Source: Oligoflexia bacterium (GTDB taxonomy: Bacteria; Bdellovibrionota_G; JALEGL01). From it: 64,000 nt of DNA. The stretch lies in contig DAOLES010000008.1 in assembly GCA_035326705.1 (NCBI GenBank), forward strand, positions 1-64,000, given 5' to 3'. Made by a program: the position numbers and the translations under genes. This document shows, one piece after another, positions 9,584 to 17,875 of the stretch; the stretch's first letter is position 1; every line of letters begins with the position of its first letter. Below the pieces are notes generated by a model, which saw only the letters and a program-made list of their open reading frames with translations, did no database searches and was not told the origin of the DNA.

Positions 9584-10105
9584 TTACTCACAAACAAGCT
9601 TTTTGGATTCACGTTTTTTTGTGCATTGTGTGGCTGAGCACATGCCACCTTGGGCATAACAGCCAAAAGTGTTGCAACCGCCGCCTGCCTCGTAACAGCC
9701 AAAGGTATTACAACCCCCTCCAGGTTCATAACAGCCAAAGGTATTGCAACCACCGCCCTCAGGGTAATTGCCAAAAACATTGTGATTGTCACATTGATAA
9801 GCCCTGGGTGCTTCTTCAATCACTTCTTCTATCATTGAAGCCTCTCCACACATACAAATGGCGTGTTCATTTTTATAAGCTTGAACGGAACACACACCAT
9901 TGGCACCGTCGTTAGAACAAACAGAGCCTACAAAAGAACGCTTACAGCTGGCTTCTGAATAGCGTTTTGAGCAGGTCTGTACACCATTTTCAGCCTCTGT
10001 ATCATTCACAACTATTTTAATTTGTGGTAGCTTAATGTTTAAATTTTCCTGCGCTAACGCGCTAACCAAAACAAATCCCAAAAGCAGCAAATAATTAACT
10101 CTCAT
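9584..10105 (-). CDS. secreted Cys-rich protein with tandem GGGCNTFGC repeats
   Basis: The 173-residue exported protein has signal peptide MRVNYLLLLGFVLVSALA. A Cys-rich central region follows (TC, SC, VC, VC, CMC pairs), then four 12-residue tandem units with core GGGCNTFGCYE; the last is degenerate (GGMCSATQC). The start used is the ATG preceded by GGGAG at a good distance; an in-frame TTG 12 bases upstream lies within the ribosome-site region. Regularly spaced cysteines suggest disulfides or metal binding, but I know no function. A 19-codon membrane-peptide gene ends 18 bases upstream, so the two are probably co-translated. Confidence 0.7.
   Translation of the reverse strand: MRVNYLLLLGFVLVSALAQENLNIKLPQIKIVVNDTEAENGVQTCSKRYSEASCKRSFVGSVCSNDGANGVCSVQAYKNEHAICMCGEASMIEEVIEEAPRAYQCDNHNVFGNYPEGGGCNTFGCYEPGGGCNTFGCYEAGGGCNTFGCYAQGGMCSATQCTKKRESKKLVCE
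9621..9770. repeat. 36-bp tandem repeat inside the Cys-rich gene
   Basis: Units begin at 9657, 9693, 9729 and 9765, with a diverged unit at 9621. The period is exactly 36 bases. On the plus strand each unit carries TAACAGCCAAAGGTATTGC or a close variant. The array encodes the 12-residue repeats of the overlapping coding sequence and stays in frame, so changes in copy number would alter protein length without breaking it. Confidence 0.85.
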
Positions 10106-10123
10106 TTTTTCTCCCAATACCCT

Positions 10124-10183
10124 TTAAAAAATATAAAGTACCATTAAGACAAGCACAATGGCCAAACTTAACACATCTTTCAT
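10124..10183 (-). CDS. 19-residue membrane peptide upstream of the Cys-rich gene
   Basis: A short reading frame encodes MKDVLSLAIVLVLMVLYIF, nearly all of it one transmembrane helix after a short charged N-terminus. It has one of the best ribosome-binding sites in the window: AAGGAG seven bases before the ATG. Its stop lies 18 bases before the start of the Cys-rich secreted protein, which favours a two-gene operon. Peptides of this size can be subunits of membrane complexes, regulators or leader peptides. I cannot assign it to a family. Confidence 0.55.
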   Translation of the reverse strand: MKDVLSLAIVLVLMVLYIF

Positions 10184-10407
10184 GACAGCACTCCTTTTTG
10201 TTTAAACCTGTTTATCATGCTGTGTTAGTACCGTATTCAGATGAACCTAAAATGAACAACCTAAAAAGTTTTTCCTCTGTATTTTTGCTGAATATGGTAC
10301 AATAGACTTATCTTATTAAGCATTACATATCTGTATGTCTTATTCCATACACAAGAACTTTTACCTATTTTAGGTCATCCGGATTTTATCCAACAAAGGA
10401 GTTTTAT

Positions 10408-11391
10408 TTGAAAAAACCAAAATTAATCAAACATGCATCGCATAACCCAGATCATGTCTTTGAACTCTCTTATCCAGAATACGCACAGAGTTTATTTGGA
10501 GAAAATGATAGCAATCTTAAATTGATAGAAAAAACCTTTAATGTTGATATTTTACCGCGTGGAACCCAACTGCATTTTCAGGGCAATCCGCAAAACATTA
10601 GAAAATCTATTGAAACGCTAAAGCAACTACAAGATATCTTGGTTAAACAGAAAAGGCTGGCACAAAGAGACATAGATATGTTGATTCGTGGCGCTCAACA
10701 TGGAGAAGACACCCAAATCAAAGATTATTATGATCACTCATTGGGGCAAAATAAACTGAATCAAGCCATTACACCTAAAACTGAAAACCAAAAAATTTAC
10801 ATTGATACTTTACAAAAGTCCGATATTGTTTTTGCTTGGGGTCCAGCAGGAACCGGTAAAACTTATTTGGCCATGGCCATGGCGGTCGCTGCTTTACAAA
10901 AACGTTTGGTTAAAAAAATTATTCTCACCCGCCCTGCCGTGGAAGCTGGAGAAAAACTGGGCTTTCTACCCGGTGACTTGGCAGAAAAAGTAAACCCCTA
11001 CTTGCGTCCTTTATTGGATGCTTTGCATGATATGGTAGAAGCTGAGCGTGCATTCTCTTTGATTGAACGCGGTATTATTGAAGTTGCTCCCTTAGCGTTT
11101 ATGCGCGGACGCACACTCAACAATGCTTTTGTGATTTTAGATGAAGCACAAAACACCACGGCCGCCCAAATGAAAATGTTTTTAACCCGCCTAGGTTTTG
11201 GCAGTAAAGCTGTGATTACCGGTGATGTCACTCAAATAGATTTACCCAGAGGTGATGTTTCTGGCTTGGTTGAAGCCTTGGATATCTTAAAAAATGTCCC
11301 TGGCATTGGTTTTGCCAAACTGGATAGAAAAGATGTGGTGCGTAACCCCTTGGTGCAAAAAATAGTTGAAGCTTACGAATTAAACACATAA
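10408..11391 (+). CDS. phoH: PhoH family ATPase
   Basis: The 327-residue protein has the N-terminal domain typical of PhoH/YbeZ and a P-loop ATPase domain. Walker A is GPAGTGKT at 145-152; Walker B is in VILDEAQN; sensor-like TGD follows in VITGDVTQIDLP. The start is TTG, supported by AAAGGAG ten bases upstream. PhoH/YbeZ works with the YbeY RNase in rRNA and ribosome quality functions. ybeY follows after nine bases and lnt next, the conserved order seen in many Proteobacteria, so the genes form one operon. Confidence 0.93.
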   Translation: MKKPKLIKHASHNPDHVFELSYPEYAQSLFGENDSNLKLIEKTFNVDILPRGTQLHFQGNPQNIRKSIETLKQLQDILVKQKRLAQRDIDMLIRGAQHGEDTQIKDYYDHSLGQNKLNQAITPKTENQKIYIDTLQKSDIVFAWGPAGTGKTYLAMAMAVAALQKRLVKKIILTRPAVEAGEKLGFLPGDLAEKVNPYLRPLLDALHDMVEAERAFSLIERGIIEVAPLAFMRGRTLNNAFVILDEAQNTTAAQMKMFLTRLGFGSKAVITGDVTQIDLPRGDVSGLVEALDILKNVPGIGFAKLDRKDVVRNPLVQKIVEAYELNT

Positions 11392-11400
11392 AAGCATAAT

Positions 11401-11856
11401 GTGCGTAATCAACATCATGTTTTAACATCGAGTGAACACCCTGATTGGGAAATTTTTGAACACCAAGCCCAATTTGATTTGTCCCATTTGCTAGCATGGC
11501 AACAACAGCAGGCCTGTGAAGTTTCTGTGGCTTTTGTTGCTGAATCTACCATCCAACAACTTAATTTAGACTACAGACAAAAAAACAAGCCCACCGATGT
11601 GCTTTCTTTTGAGCAAAATGAAATTTTTGGAAAATACCATTGTTTAGGGGATATCATCATCTGTGTGCCCGTAGCCCAAGCTCAAGCTCAAGAAAAATCT
11701 GTAGCTTTACCTGATGAAATTAGGCTTTTGCTTACCCATGGATTTTTACATCTCTTAGGTTACGATCATGCTGAACCGGAAGAAGAAAAAATTATGTTTG
11801 CATTACAAGATGAACTGGTGCAAAAACTCAAGCAAACTGTTATAGCGTCTCATTAA
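11401..11856 (+). CDS. ybeY: endoribonuclease YbeY
   Basis: YbeY is a zinc-dependent single-strand endoribonuclease needed for 16S rRNA 3' maturation and ribosome quality control. The 151-residue protein carries the metal site H-G-F-L-H-L-L-G-Y-D-H with H113, H117 and H123, and the conserved upstream segment NKPTDVLSF at 62-70. The start is GTG. It lies between phoH and lnt with gaps of nine bases and one base, so translation is probably coupled. Confidence 0.95.
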   Translation: MRNQHHVLTSSEHPDWEIFEHQAQFDLSHLLAWQQQQACEVSVAFVAESTIQQLNLDYRQKNKPTDVLSFEQNEIFGKYHCLGDIIICVPVAQAQAQEKSVALPDEIRLLLTHGFLHLLGYDHAEPEEEKIMFALQDELVQKLKQTVIASH

Positions 11857-11857
11857 A

Positions 11858-13411
11858 ATGAAACTTAATTTAGCAAAAACTCCAGCCACTTATCTTATTT
11901 ACGCTGTTTGTATTCTCTTATGGGTTTTTTCATTCCCCGTAGCCTTAGGCGGGCGTTTGATCAGCCCACCTTGGTTAAATGCTGTGTGTGTATTTTTTTA
12001 TTTTTTATTTTTTCTAGCAAGTCTTGAAAATAAAGCGCCAAAAACAGCCTTTAAAATAGCTTTTACCTTAGCCTTTAGTGCCTATTACTTTATATTAAAC
12101 TGGATTAGAATCTCCATGCATGACCATGCCGGTATGCCTTTATGGCAGGCACAAATTGCACTGATTATGGCCGCAAGCTTAGTGGCGCTTTATCCTGCTT
12201 TGGCTGCAGCTGCTTTTGCATACGGTAGCTTTTTTTTAAAATCTCAAAGACAACGGTTATTGCTAGGGGTGCTTTGCTTTTCTGCAATGGAGTTGGCCAG
12301 ACAAATAACCCCATTTAGCGGCTTCCCATGGTTGATGCCAGCCTACGGTTTGCATGCTTTGTTGTCTATTTGCCAAGTCAGTTCTATTATTGGTGTGTTG
12401 GGTCTAAGTGTCTGCTTGTATCTTGTTCAATTCTTGCTTTATCAAAGTCTCAAATATAAAACATTAACTTCTAGTTTTGTTGCGCTGATTGTCACTGGTC
12501 TTTTATGGGTTTTTGGTCAGCATCAAATCCATTACATTCAACAGCTAGACACAAAAACAATCAATATGGCCTGGATTCAGGGCAATATTCCACAAAGTTT
12601 AAAGTGGACTGCACAGGGCAAAGCCATGGCGATGGACATTTACAATTCTTTATCCAAAGAGCATGTGAATAAAGGTGCAGAAATTATTGTTTGGCCTGAA
12701 GCTGCTGTGACCATGCTTTATGATCAGAGTTCATCTAAAAACAAATTCAATGCCGACTATTTAAATACCAGTTATTTATTGTTTGGTGCGCCGTCGTTCA
12801 TCCATCGCGAGCATGAGAGATATTATCAAAACTCTGTGTTTGCCGTTAATCAAGAAAATACCCTTTTAACCAGGAGTGATAAGTTCCACTTGGTTCCTTT
12901 TGGTGAGTACATTCCTTTTCCCTTTAGCTTTATTGAAAAGCTTGTTCCAGCCGCAGCAGGTAGTTTTATTTCTGGATCTGAACAAAGCATGATCAAACTT
13001 CCACAAGCAACATTTGGTACGTTAATTTGCTATGAAAGTTTATTTGGTTATTTGTCGCGCAATATGGTGGCCCAAGGCGCTGATATTTTAATCAATTTAA
13101 CCAATGACGCTTGGTTTAATAAAAGTTCAGGCCCCTATCAACATAAAGTATTTGCTCAGTTCAGAGCCATTGAAACTCGGCGCAGCTTGGTCAGAGCGGC
13201 CAATACTGGCATTTCTACTTGGTTTGATGCCAGTGGAATACAGCAGCAATCCATTGCTTTATTTGAACGTGGCAGTTTACAAGCTAGTATTCCCGTATAT
13301 ACAAGCCGCTCTTTTTATGTACGTTTTCCATACCTTGTGTCATCCATCATTATCTTTGCATCATTGATATTGTTGCTAAATATACAAAAAGCTCGTAAAG
13401 ATGAACTGTGA
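11858..13411 (+). CDS. lnt: apolipoprotein N-acyltransferase
   Basis: Lnt adds the third acyl chain to lipoproteins in the inner membrane. The 517-residue protein has several N-terminal transmembrane helices, then a periplasmic nitrilase-type domain with the catalytic residues in context: Glu in WPEAAV, Lys in KFHLVPFGEYIPF and Cys in LICYESLFG. A last transmembrane helix lies near residue 490. The many lipobox proteins in this window are its expected substrates. The stop overlaps the next start by four bases (GTGA), so the following gene is coupled to it. Confidence 0.95.
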   Translation: MKLNLAKTPATYLIYAVCILLWVFSFPVALGGRLISPPWLNAVCVFFYFLFFLASLENKAPKTAFKIAFTLAFSAYYFILNWIRISMHDHAGMPLWQAQIALIMAASLVALYPALAAAAFAYGSFFLKSQRQRLLLGVLCFSAMELARQITPFSGFPWLMPAYGLHALLSICQVSSIIGVLGLSVCLYLVQFLLYQSLKYKTLTSSFVALIVTGLLWVFGQHQIHYIQQLDTKTINMAWIQGNIPQSLKWTAQGKAMAMDIYNSLSKEHVNKGAEIIVWPEAAVTMLYDQSSSKNKFNADYLNTSYLLFGAPSFIHREHERYYQNSVFAVNQENTLLTRSDKFHLVPFGEYIPFPFSFIEKLVPAAAGSFISGSEQSMIKLPQATFGTLICYESLFGYLSRNMVAQGADILINLTNDAWFNKSSGPYQHKVFAQFRAIETRRSLVRAANTGISTWFDASGIQQQSIALFERGSLQASIPVYTSRSFYVRFPYLVSSIIIFASLILLLNIQKARKDEL

Positions 13412-14457
13412 ACTTTTTAAATACATACCCTAAACGCTGGCTCATACTGCCTTGTTTGCTGGTAAGCAGTGTGGTCTTGTATGTTTTGCCACAAAGTTTT
13501 TGGTTGCGTTTTTATGTTTCTGTTTCGCAGATCAACAAGGACGCCGTTGATGAAGAACAAGTTTTAAAATTACAACAAATATTTTTACCTAAAAATACTC
13601 AATGTCAAAAAAGCTCTAACAATAATACTTACTTTTGCACACAATCTAGCCTAAAAAAATCTGAGCAACGTCAGTCTTATGCCCTGATTCAAAAAAATCA
13701 ACGCCAAGGCTTTTTAAGCAAAGTAGCCTTCTCTGACTTATTAGAAAGTAAAATTAACCAAATCCAACAATTACGCCAAGACAATGTAGATCTTGAACTC
13801 AAGCTGATTGATTTGGATGAAAAACTTTCTGAAGAAGATAAAAAAGCAGTTTTAGATTGGCAAAGTAAACAGCAAGCCATAGAAAGTGAATTATCCTTCA
13901 ATCAACAGCGCTTAAGATTTTTTCAAGATGCCATAACTCTAGCTCAAGAAAAAGAAAACAATGTAGAACTCTATGAAGAAAAATTAAAGGATATCAACAC
14001 CAGTATTGCTGATCTTCAACTTGAAGCAAGCAGCCTTAATGCACAAAAAGAAAACTTTAACAGCAATCAAATTGCTTTTATTGCTGCCCAAAGCAAGTTG
14101 AACACTAACAACCAAGAACGTGAGAGCTTGCTTAAAAAAACCGCTTTTTTAGAGGACATTAACAACAGCTATAAAAATGAAAACTTTGTCCCAGATCCAG
14201 AAAAAATACAATGGGAAATTAGTCAACTGCGTTTAAAAACCCAACGCTTTAGCCTAGCAAAATTATTTTATGTCATCCCATTAACATTTTTATTGTTTGG
14301 CCTCTGCATTCATAGTCGGAATAGCTTGTTGCATTATCGCAATCAATACAATTTAAGCACTGATGAAATGGCACAAATCCTCAACGCATCTTTTTTGGGT
14401 GATTTAAACTCTTTTTTTTCAAAAAATACTGATAAGTCAGTGTCTAATGATAGCTGA
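13408..14457 (+). CDS. coiled-coil inner-membrane protein of unknown function
   Basis: The 349-residue protein has a hydrophobic segment at about 12-30, a short domain with two Cys (about residues 66 and 76), and a long Gln/Glu/Lys-rich coiled coil (about 105-265). A second hydrophobic segment lies at about 280-300, with a short cytoplasmic tail. Both membrane anchors with a coiled coil between resemble membrane scaffold or chain-length-determinant-like architecture, but I see no diagnostic motif. The start is GTG, overlapping the lnt stop. Its own stop codon lies inside the decayed PilZ copy at 14455-14518, so the natural C-terminus may have been altered. Confidence 0.7.
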   Translation: MNFLNTYPKRWLILPCLLVSSVVLYVLPQSFWLRFYVSVSQINKDAVDEEQVLKLQQIFLPKNTQCQKSSNNNTYFCTQSSLKKSEQRQSYALIQKNQRQGFLSKVAFSDLLESKINQIQQLRQDNVDLELKLIDLDEKLSEEDKKAVLDWQSKQQAIESELSFNQQRLRFFQDAITLAQEKENNVELYEEKLKDINTSIADLQLEASSLNAQKENFNSNQIAFIAAQSKLNTNNQERESLLKKTAFLEDINNSYKNENFVPDPEKIQWEISQLRLKTQRFSLAKLFYVIPLTFLLFGLCIHSRNSLLHYRNQYNLSTDEMAQILNASFLGDLNSFFSKNTDKSVSNDS

Positions 14458-14518
14458 AAAACGTAAAGTTTCTTGTATTTAAGTTTGCATGCATGTTGAC
14501 AATCAAGGCATTGACCCT
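14455..14518 (+). pseudogene. decayed duplicate of the PilZ gene 5' end
   Basis: By hand alignment 54 of 64 bases match 14657-14720, the start of the intact PilZ gene. Read in the equivalent frame it gives E-K-R-K-V-S-C-I and then a TAA, against E-K-R-K-A-S-R-I-P-V in the intact gene. It is therefore a broken partial duplication about 200 bases upstream of its parent. Most differences are C/T transitions. The copy also supplies the stop codon of the upstream coiled-coil gene. Confidence 0.7.
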
Positions 14519-14553
14519 CTAGTTTTTTTATAGGGGAAACCCCCTTCCCCCTC

Positions 14554-14581
14554 GCAAATGAAAAACGTCGTTTTCATTTGC
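14554..14581. repeat. 11-bp palindrome in a G/C-tract region
   Basis: GCAAATGAAAA pairs perfectly with TTTTCATTTGC across the loop ACGTCG. It is flanked by GGGGAAACCCCC and two CCCCCT tracts at 14533-14591, unusual in this AT-rich sequence. It lies between the decayed and intact PilZ copies. It may be a terminator for the lnt operon or part of an inserted palindromic element; there is no T-run to settle the matter. Confidence 0.45.
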
Positions 14582-14651
14582 TCTCCCCCTGCGGCCAAAA
14601 CAATATAAAATTGCTTTGCCTCATCCATTAATGGTATGCATATCTCAACTT

Positions 14652-14987
14652 ATGATTGAAAAACGTAAAGCTTCTCGTATTCCAGTTTCCATGCGTGTCG
14701 ACTGTCAAGGTATTGACCCTATTGCTTTTGGTTATGCTCAAAATTTTTCTTTGCAAGGCATGGCTTTGGTTGTTCACTATCAAAATCACCATGATATCTC
14801 ACCCAATGAATCTGTAGTCTTAAAGTTTATACTTCCAGGCAGTGCCACTGCTTTAAGTCTAAAAGCAAAAATAACCCGGATCAGTCAGGCCAGTGATAAA
14901 GAAACCCTGATTGGGGTCCAATTTTCTGATTTATCTGAGCTTGCGTTTAAAGAACTGAGCTTCTTTATGGCCACCCAAAGTACTTAA
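14652..14987 (+). CDS. PilZ domain protein
   Basis: The 111-residue single-domain protein carries the PilZ signature RKASRIPV (the RxxxR element) near its N-terminus and a later N-F-S-L-Q-G-M segment in place of the usual D/NxSxxG. PilZ domains bind cyclic di-GMP and control motility, surface or secretion functions. I chose the ATG at 14652, just before the conserved E-K-R-K; in-frame alternatives at 14616 (TTG) and 14631 (ATG) would add residues outside the domain. A decayed copy of its 5' end lies upstream. Confidence 0.8.
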   Translation: MIEKRKASRIPVSMRVDCQGIDPIAFGYAQNFSLQGMALVVHYQNHHDISPNESVVLKFILPGSATALSLKAKITRISQASDKETLIGVQFSDLSELAFKELSFFMATQST

Positions 14988-14988
14988 A

Positions 14989-15477
14989 TTAAAGCAAGGT
15001 TTTAAACAAAACATAGCCGAGATAAAGCATAAGTACCGCCCGGACCAGCCATGAAAATTTTGACATTTTTAACTCGCAGGGTACAACTTCAATGTTAAAT
15101 ACCGTTTGTTTTAACCACGCTGGCTGATGCTGCATACCAAATTGGTAATGCATTCCTGCAAACGTTTCAATTTTTAACACTTGTCCTTGGCTCAAAAAAC
15201 TCTTAAAAATCATCATTTCAGCATTTTTAATCGACTCAAGTGGAATTTCCCAATCCTTACATATGATTCTTTTGTTTGTTAAACAAACAACAGCTCGCCG
15301 GGAATTAATCCACTGCATCCCCCGCTGAACTTGCATGCTCTGTTCACTTTTAATTGCTTTTGCCGCATTGATGGCCACAATTGTATCCTGCGGATAACGC
15401 GACTGAATTTTTCTTTTCGCAAGCTCTGTCATGTAAAGTAGATTGGTAAAGAATGTAGATAGTTTTGTAAAGGTCAT
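14989..15477 (-). CDS. PH-like domain membrane protein
   Basis: The 162-residue protein looks like a bacterial PH or GRAM-like domain: the strand pattern R-A-V-V-C-L-T-N-K-R-I-I around residue 60, followed by IPLESIKNAEM, is typical of these lipid- or protein-binding folds. A single transmembrane helix ends the protein (about 145-160). No signal peptide is evident. The ATG at 15432 (M16) is an alternative start; neither has a good ribosome site. It converges with the PilZ gene, their ends one base apart. The function is unknown. Confidence 0.55.
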   Translation of the reverse strand: MTFTKLSTFFTNLLYMTELAKRKIQSRYPQDTIVAINAAKAIKSEQSMQVQRGMQWINSRRAVVCLTNKRIICKDWEIPLESIKNAEMMIFKSFLSQGQVLKIETFAGMHYQFGMQHQPAWLKQTVFNIEVVPCELKMSKFSWLVRAVLMLYLGYVLFKTLL

Positions 15478-15544
15478 ATCTGTTTATAACATAAGACGCT
15501 AAGCTTTTCTATTAATGTGACTATACATTGCCATACATTATATC

Positions 15545-15735
15545 AACACCTTATCCACAGCTGTGGATAAGTCATTTTATTGTTTAAAAAATTAAAAAAA
15601 TAAAAATAAAAATTTGACCTTTTAAAAACAAACAAATTCAGACACTTATAAAAGTAAATGAAAATACGCTTTTTTTCTTAGATCCTTTAATTTTCAATAC
15701 TTTCCCAGTTTTGCACAGACTTATCCACAGGCCTA
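15545..15735. other. oriC: candidate replication origin or DnaA-binding region
   Basis: Perfect DnaA boxes TTATCCACA lie at 15551-15559 (plus), 15562-15570 (minus) and 15721-15729 (plus). The first two form one palindrome. Between the pairs lies about 110 bases of extreme AT content (A and T runs at 15571-15680), and GATCCTTTAATTTT near 15680 resembles an unwinding-element 13-mer. The whole gene-free interval 15478-15829 holds nothing else. dnaA and dnaN are not nearby, so a DnaA-titration or regulatory site is the main alternative. Confidence 0.5.
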
Positions 15736-15829
15736 TACACACTTATGCGTCAGTACATGCATCTAAATAACACGCTCAATCACCTATAATTGCGTGCCTA
15801 ATGCCAGTCTTTATGTTTAAATTGCAAAA

Positions 15830-17875
15830 ATGTTAAACTCTCATCTGATCAAGTGGCTGCTGGCGCTGTTATTATTAAGGACTTTACTCTCTGTTTTTGT
15901 CGGCAAAGAGCCCCAGCAAAGCAAAAAGTCATTGCTATTTGGTCTGTTTTTTATTGTTTGGGCTTACTTTTATTGGATTCTAGGATCCGTCTTTTCTTTT
16001 AACTCTTCCGTACTGATGGCCTGTTTGGCTTTGCTTCCGAGCTTCATTCTCTTCCTTAAACCTCAAAAAAACACCAAGTTTTTTAAGCTTCCACGTTTTT
16101 CAATAGAGAGTTATATTTTTTGGACAGTTTTGATCTTGGCTTTGCTGTTACGGCATTTTTTTCCTCAGCTGGATAACTACGAAAAATATTCCGACATGGC
16201 CTTAATGCAAAGCTTGATTTTAGATTCTAGTTTTCCGCCCATGGACCGTTGGTTAAGCGGCTATGCCCTTAACTACTACTATTTTACACATCTTTTATTT
16301 GTCCCACTGATTCAAATACTCAATATTCCTATTGAGTTTGCCATGAATTTAATTACCAGTACGGTTGCGGCCTTATTATGCAGCACCAGTTACGACCTGC
16401 TTAAATTTTACGCCGCTAAGCTCAGTACACGCTTAATCTCGGTATTTTTAGTGTTTTTTGCTGGGAACTGGGAGTGGGTTCGTTGGGCCACTAAAATGCA
16501 TGACTACAAAGGTGGTTTTAACTGGGCCAACTCTTCCAAAGCCATACCCGGAGTCATTACAGAGTTCCCCTACTTTTCTTTTTTGCTGGGTGACATGCAT
16601 GCTCATTATATTGCTCTTTTGTTTGTTCCCATCACCGTCTATATTTGGATGCAAAGTCAACGGCATTTAAACAACCCCCATGCCCAGCAATCAAAGATCT
16701 TGCTCTATTTTTTAGCGCCTTTGATGACAGGTGTACATTATATGGCCAACAGTTGGCAAATGCCTTTTGTTATCATTTTATGCCTGTATGCCTTTCATAA
16801 ACATATTAAGTATTTAATCATTCATTTATTCTTGGCTTTCTTTTATTTTATTTATTTTTTTGCCTTGTATGAAGCCCCAGGCAAAACGGGTCTTTTCTAT
16901 GTAGAAAAAGCTCTTCGTAGCCCATGGCCTGACTTTATGCTGCATTGGGGACCCTTTTCTTTTATTCTCCTTGTTTTTTTTGCTTTTTATGTCAAAAACA
17001 TTTCATCTTCTCAATTGCTAGAATTAAAACATAAAAAAATAACTTTATTATTGCTATTGGCTAGCCTGCTTGTTGGGGGTTTTGTTCTGGGTTGGGTAGC
17101 GGCTACACTCATAACCATCATCTTATTTTTGATCAGAAACAGGGTTTTTCAAAACTTGGGACAAAGTTGGCATAAAGCTATTTTACTTCTATCACTGCTA
17201 ACTATTTTGGGCTGTGAATTTATATCTGTTGATGCCACTTTAGAAAGTTTACGCCTTAACACTGTTTTTAAATTTTATTACTTGGCTTGGTGGGGACTGG
17301 CCGTTAGTGTTCCTGTTTTTATTGAGCGTTCACAATTGCTCAACAAAAAACGCTACTTGCTGACTTTATGTTTGGGAGCCCTAATTTCATTGTATTATCC
17401 TATAAGAGCAAGCGCTCAGAGAGTAACACAAAACATTGATAAACCTTTAACACTAAATGGTATGCGTAACTGGGAAACCAGCTACCCCGGCCAAGCTGAA
17501 GCAGTTGTTTGGTTAAGACAACACACGCATGCTCAAGATATTATTTGGGAACTGATGGGAGGTGCCGATCATAGCTTTGCAAAATTTTCTACCTTCAGTG
17601 GTAGACCTTCTGTTTTTGGTTGGTATACACATCAAGTAACCTGGCGAAAAAATGGTAAAAATTTATTTATTGCCCGTTTATCAGATTTTATCAATTTAAA
17701 TAAAAACCCTAGCAAAGAACAATGCAATGCTTTTTTACAAAAATACCGTGTTAAGTGGATTATTGTCTCTGCCAAAGAAAAAGAAATCTACAGCCAAAGC
17801 TTACAAAACGTATTGTCTACTTACCCTCTTGCATTTAGCAATGGGCATGTCAGTATTTATAAAGCAGCTTTTTGA
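15830..17875 (+). CDS. YYY-type (DUF2298) multi-pass membrane protein
   Basis: The 681-residue integral membrane protein has about a dozen hydrophobic segments. It carries the hallmarks of the Chlor_Arch_YYY / DUF2298 family: ALNYYYFTH (about residue 150), EFPYFSFLLGDMHAHYIAL (about 245), and RLNTVFKFYY (about 480). A soluble C-terminal domain follows (WLRQHTHAQDIIWE, GRPSVFGWYTHQ). The layout resembles GT-C glycosyltransferases, so a role in transferring a lipid-linked sugar is possible but unproven. The start ATG follows the DnaA-box region, and the 3' end overlaps the converging gene by 19 bases. Confidence 0.75.
   Translation: MLNSHLIKWLLALLLLRTLLSVFVGKEPQQSKKSLLFGLFFIVWAYFYWILGSVFSFNSSVLMACLALLPSFILFLKPQKNTKFFKLPRFSIESYIFWTVLILALLLRHFFPQLDNYEKYSDMALMQSLILDSSFPPMDRWLSGYALNYYYFTHLLFVPLIQILNIPIEFAMNLITSTVAALLCSTSYDLLKFYAAKLSTRLISVFLVFFAGNWEWVRWATKMHDYKGGFNWANSSKAIPGVITEFPYFSFLLGDMHAHYIALLFVPITVYIWMQSQRHLNNPHAQQSKILLYFLAPLMTGVHYMANSWQMPFVIILCLYAFHKHIKYLIIHLFLAFFYFIYFFALYEAPGKTGLFYVEKALRSPWPDFMLHWGPFSFILLVFFAFYVKNISSSQLLELKHKKITLLLLLASLLVGGFVLGWVAATLITIILFLIRNRVFQNLGQSWHKAILLLSLLTILGCEFISVDATLESLRLNTVFKFYYLAWWGLAVSVPVFIERSQLLNKKRYLLTLCLGALISLYYPIRASAQRVTQNIDKPLTLNGMRNWETSYPGQAEAVVWLRQHTHAQDIIWELMGGADHSFAKFSTFSGRPSVFGWYTHQVTWRKNGKNLFIARLSDFINLNKNPSKEQCNAFLQKYRVKWIIVSAKEKEIYSQSLQNVLSTYPLAFSNGHVSIYKAAF

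Noticed and set aside
9505..9915. 136-codon plus-strand frame rich in His, Cys and Arg
   Set aside because: It is antisense to the 36-bp repeats of the Cys-rich gene; its apparent repeats are only the mirror of that array. The minus-strand frame has the signal peptide and ribosome site.
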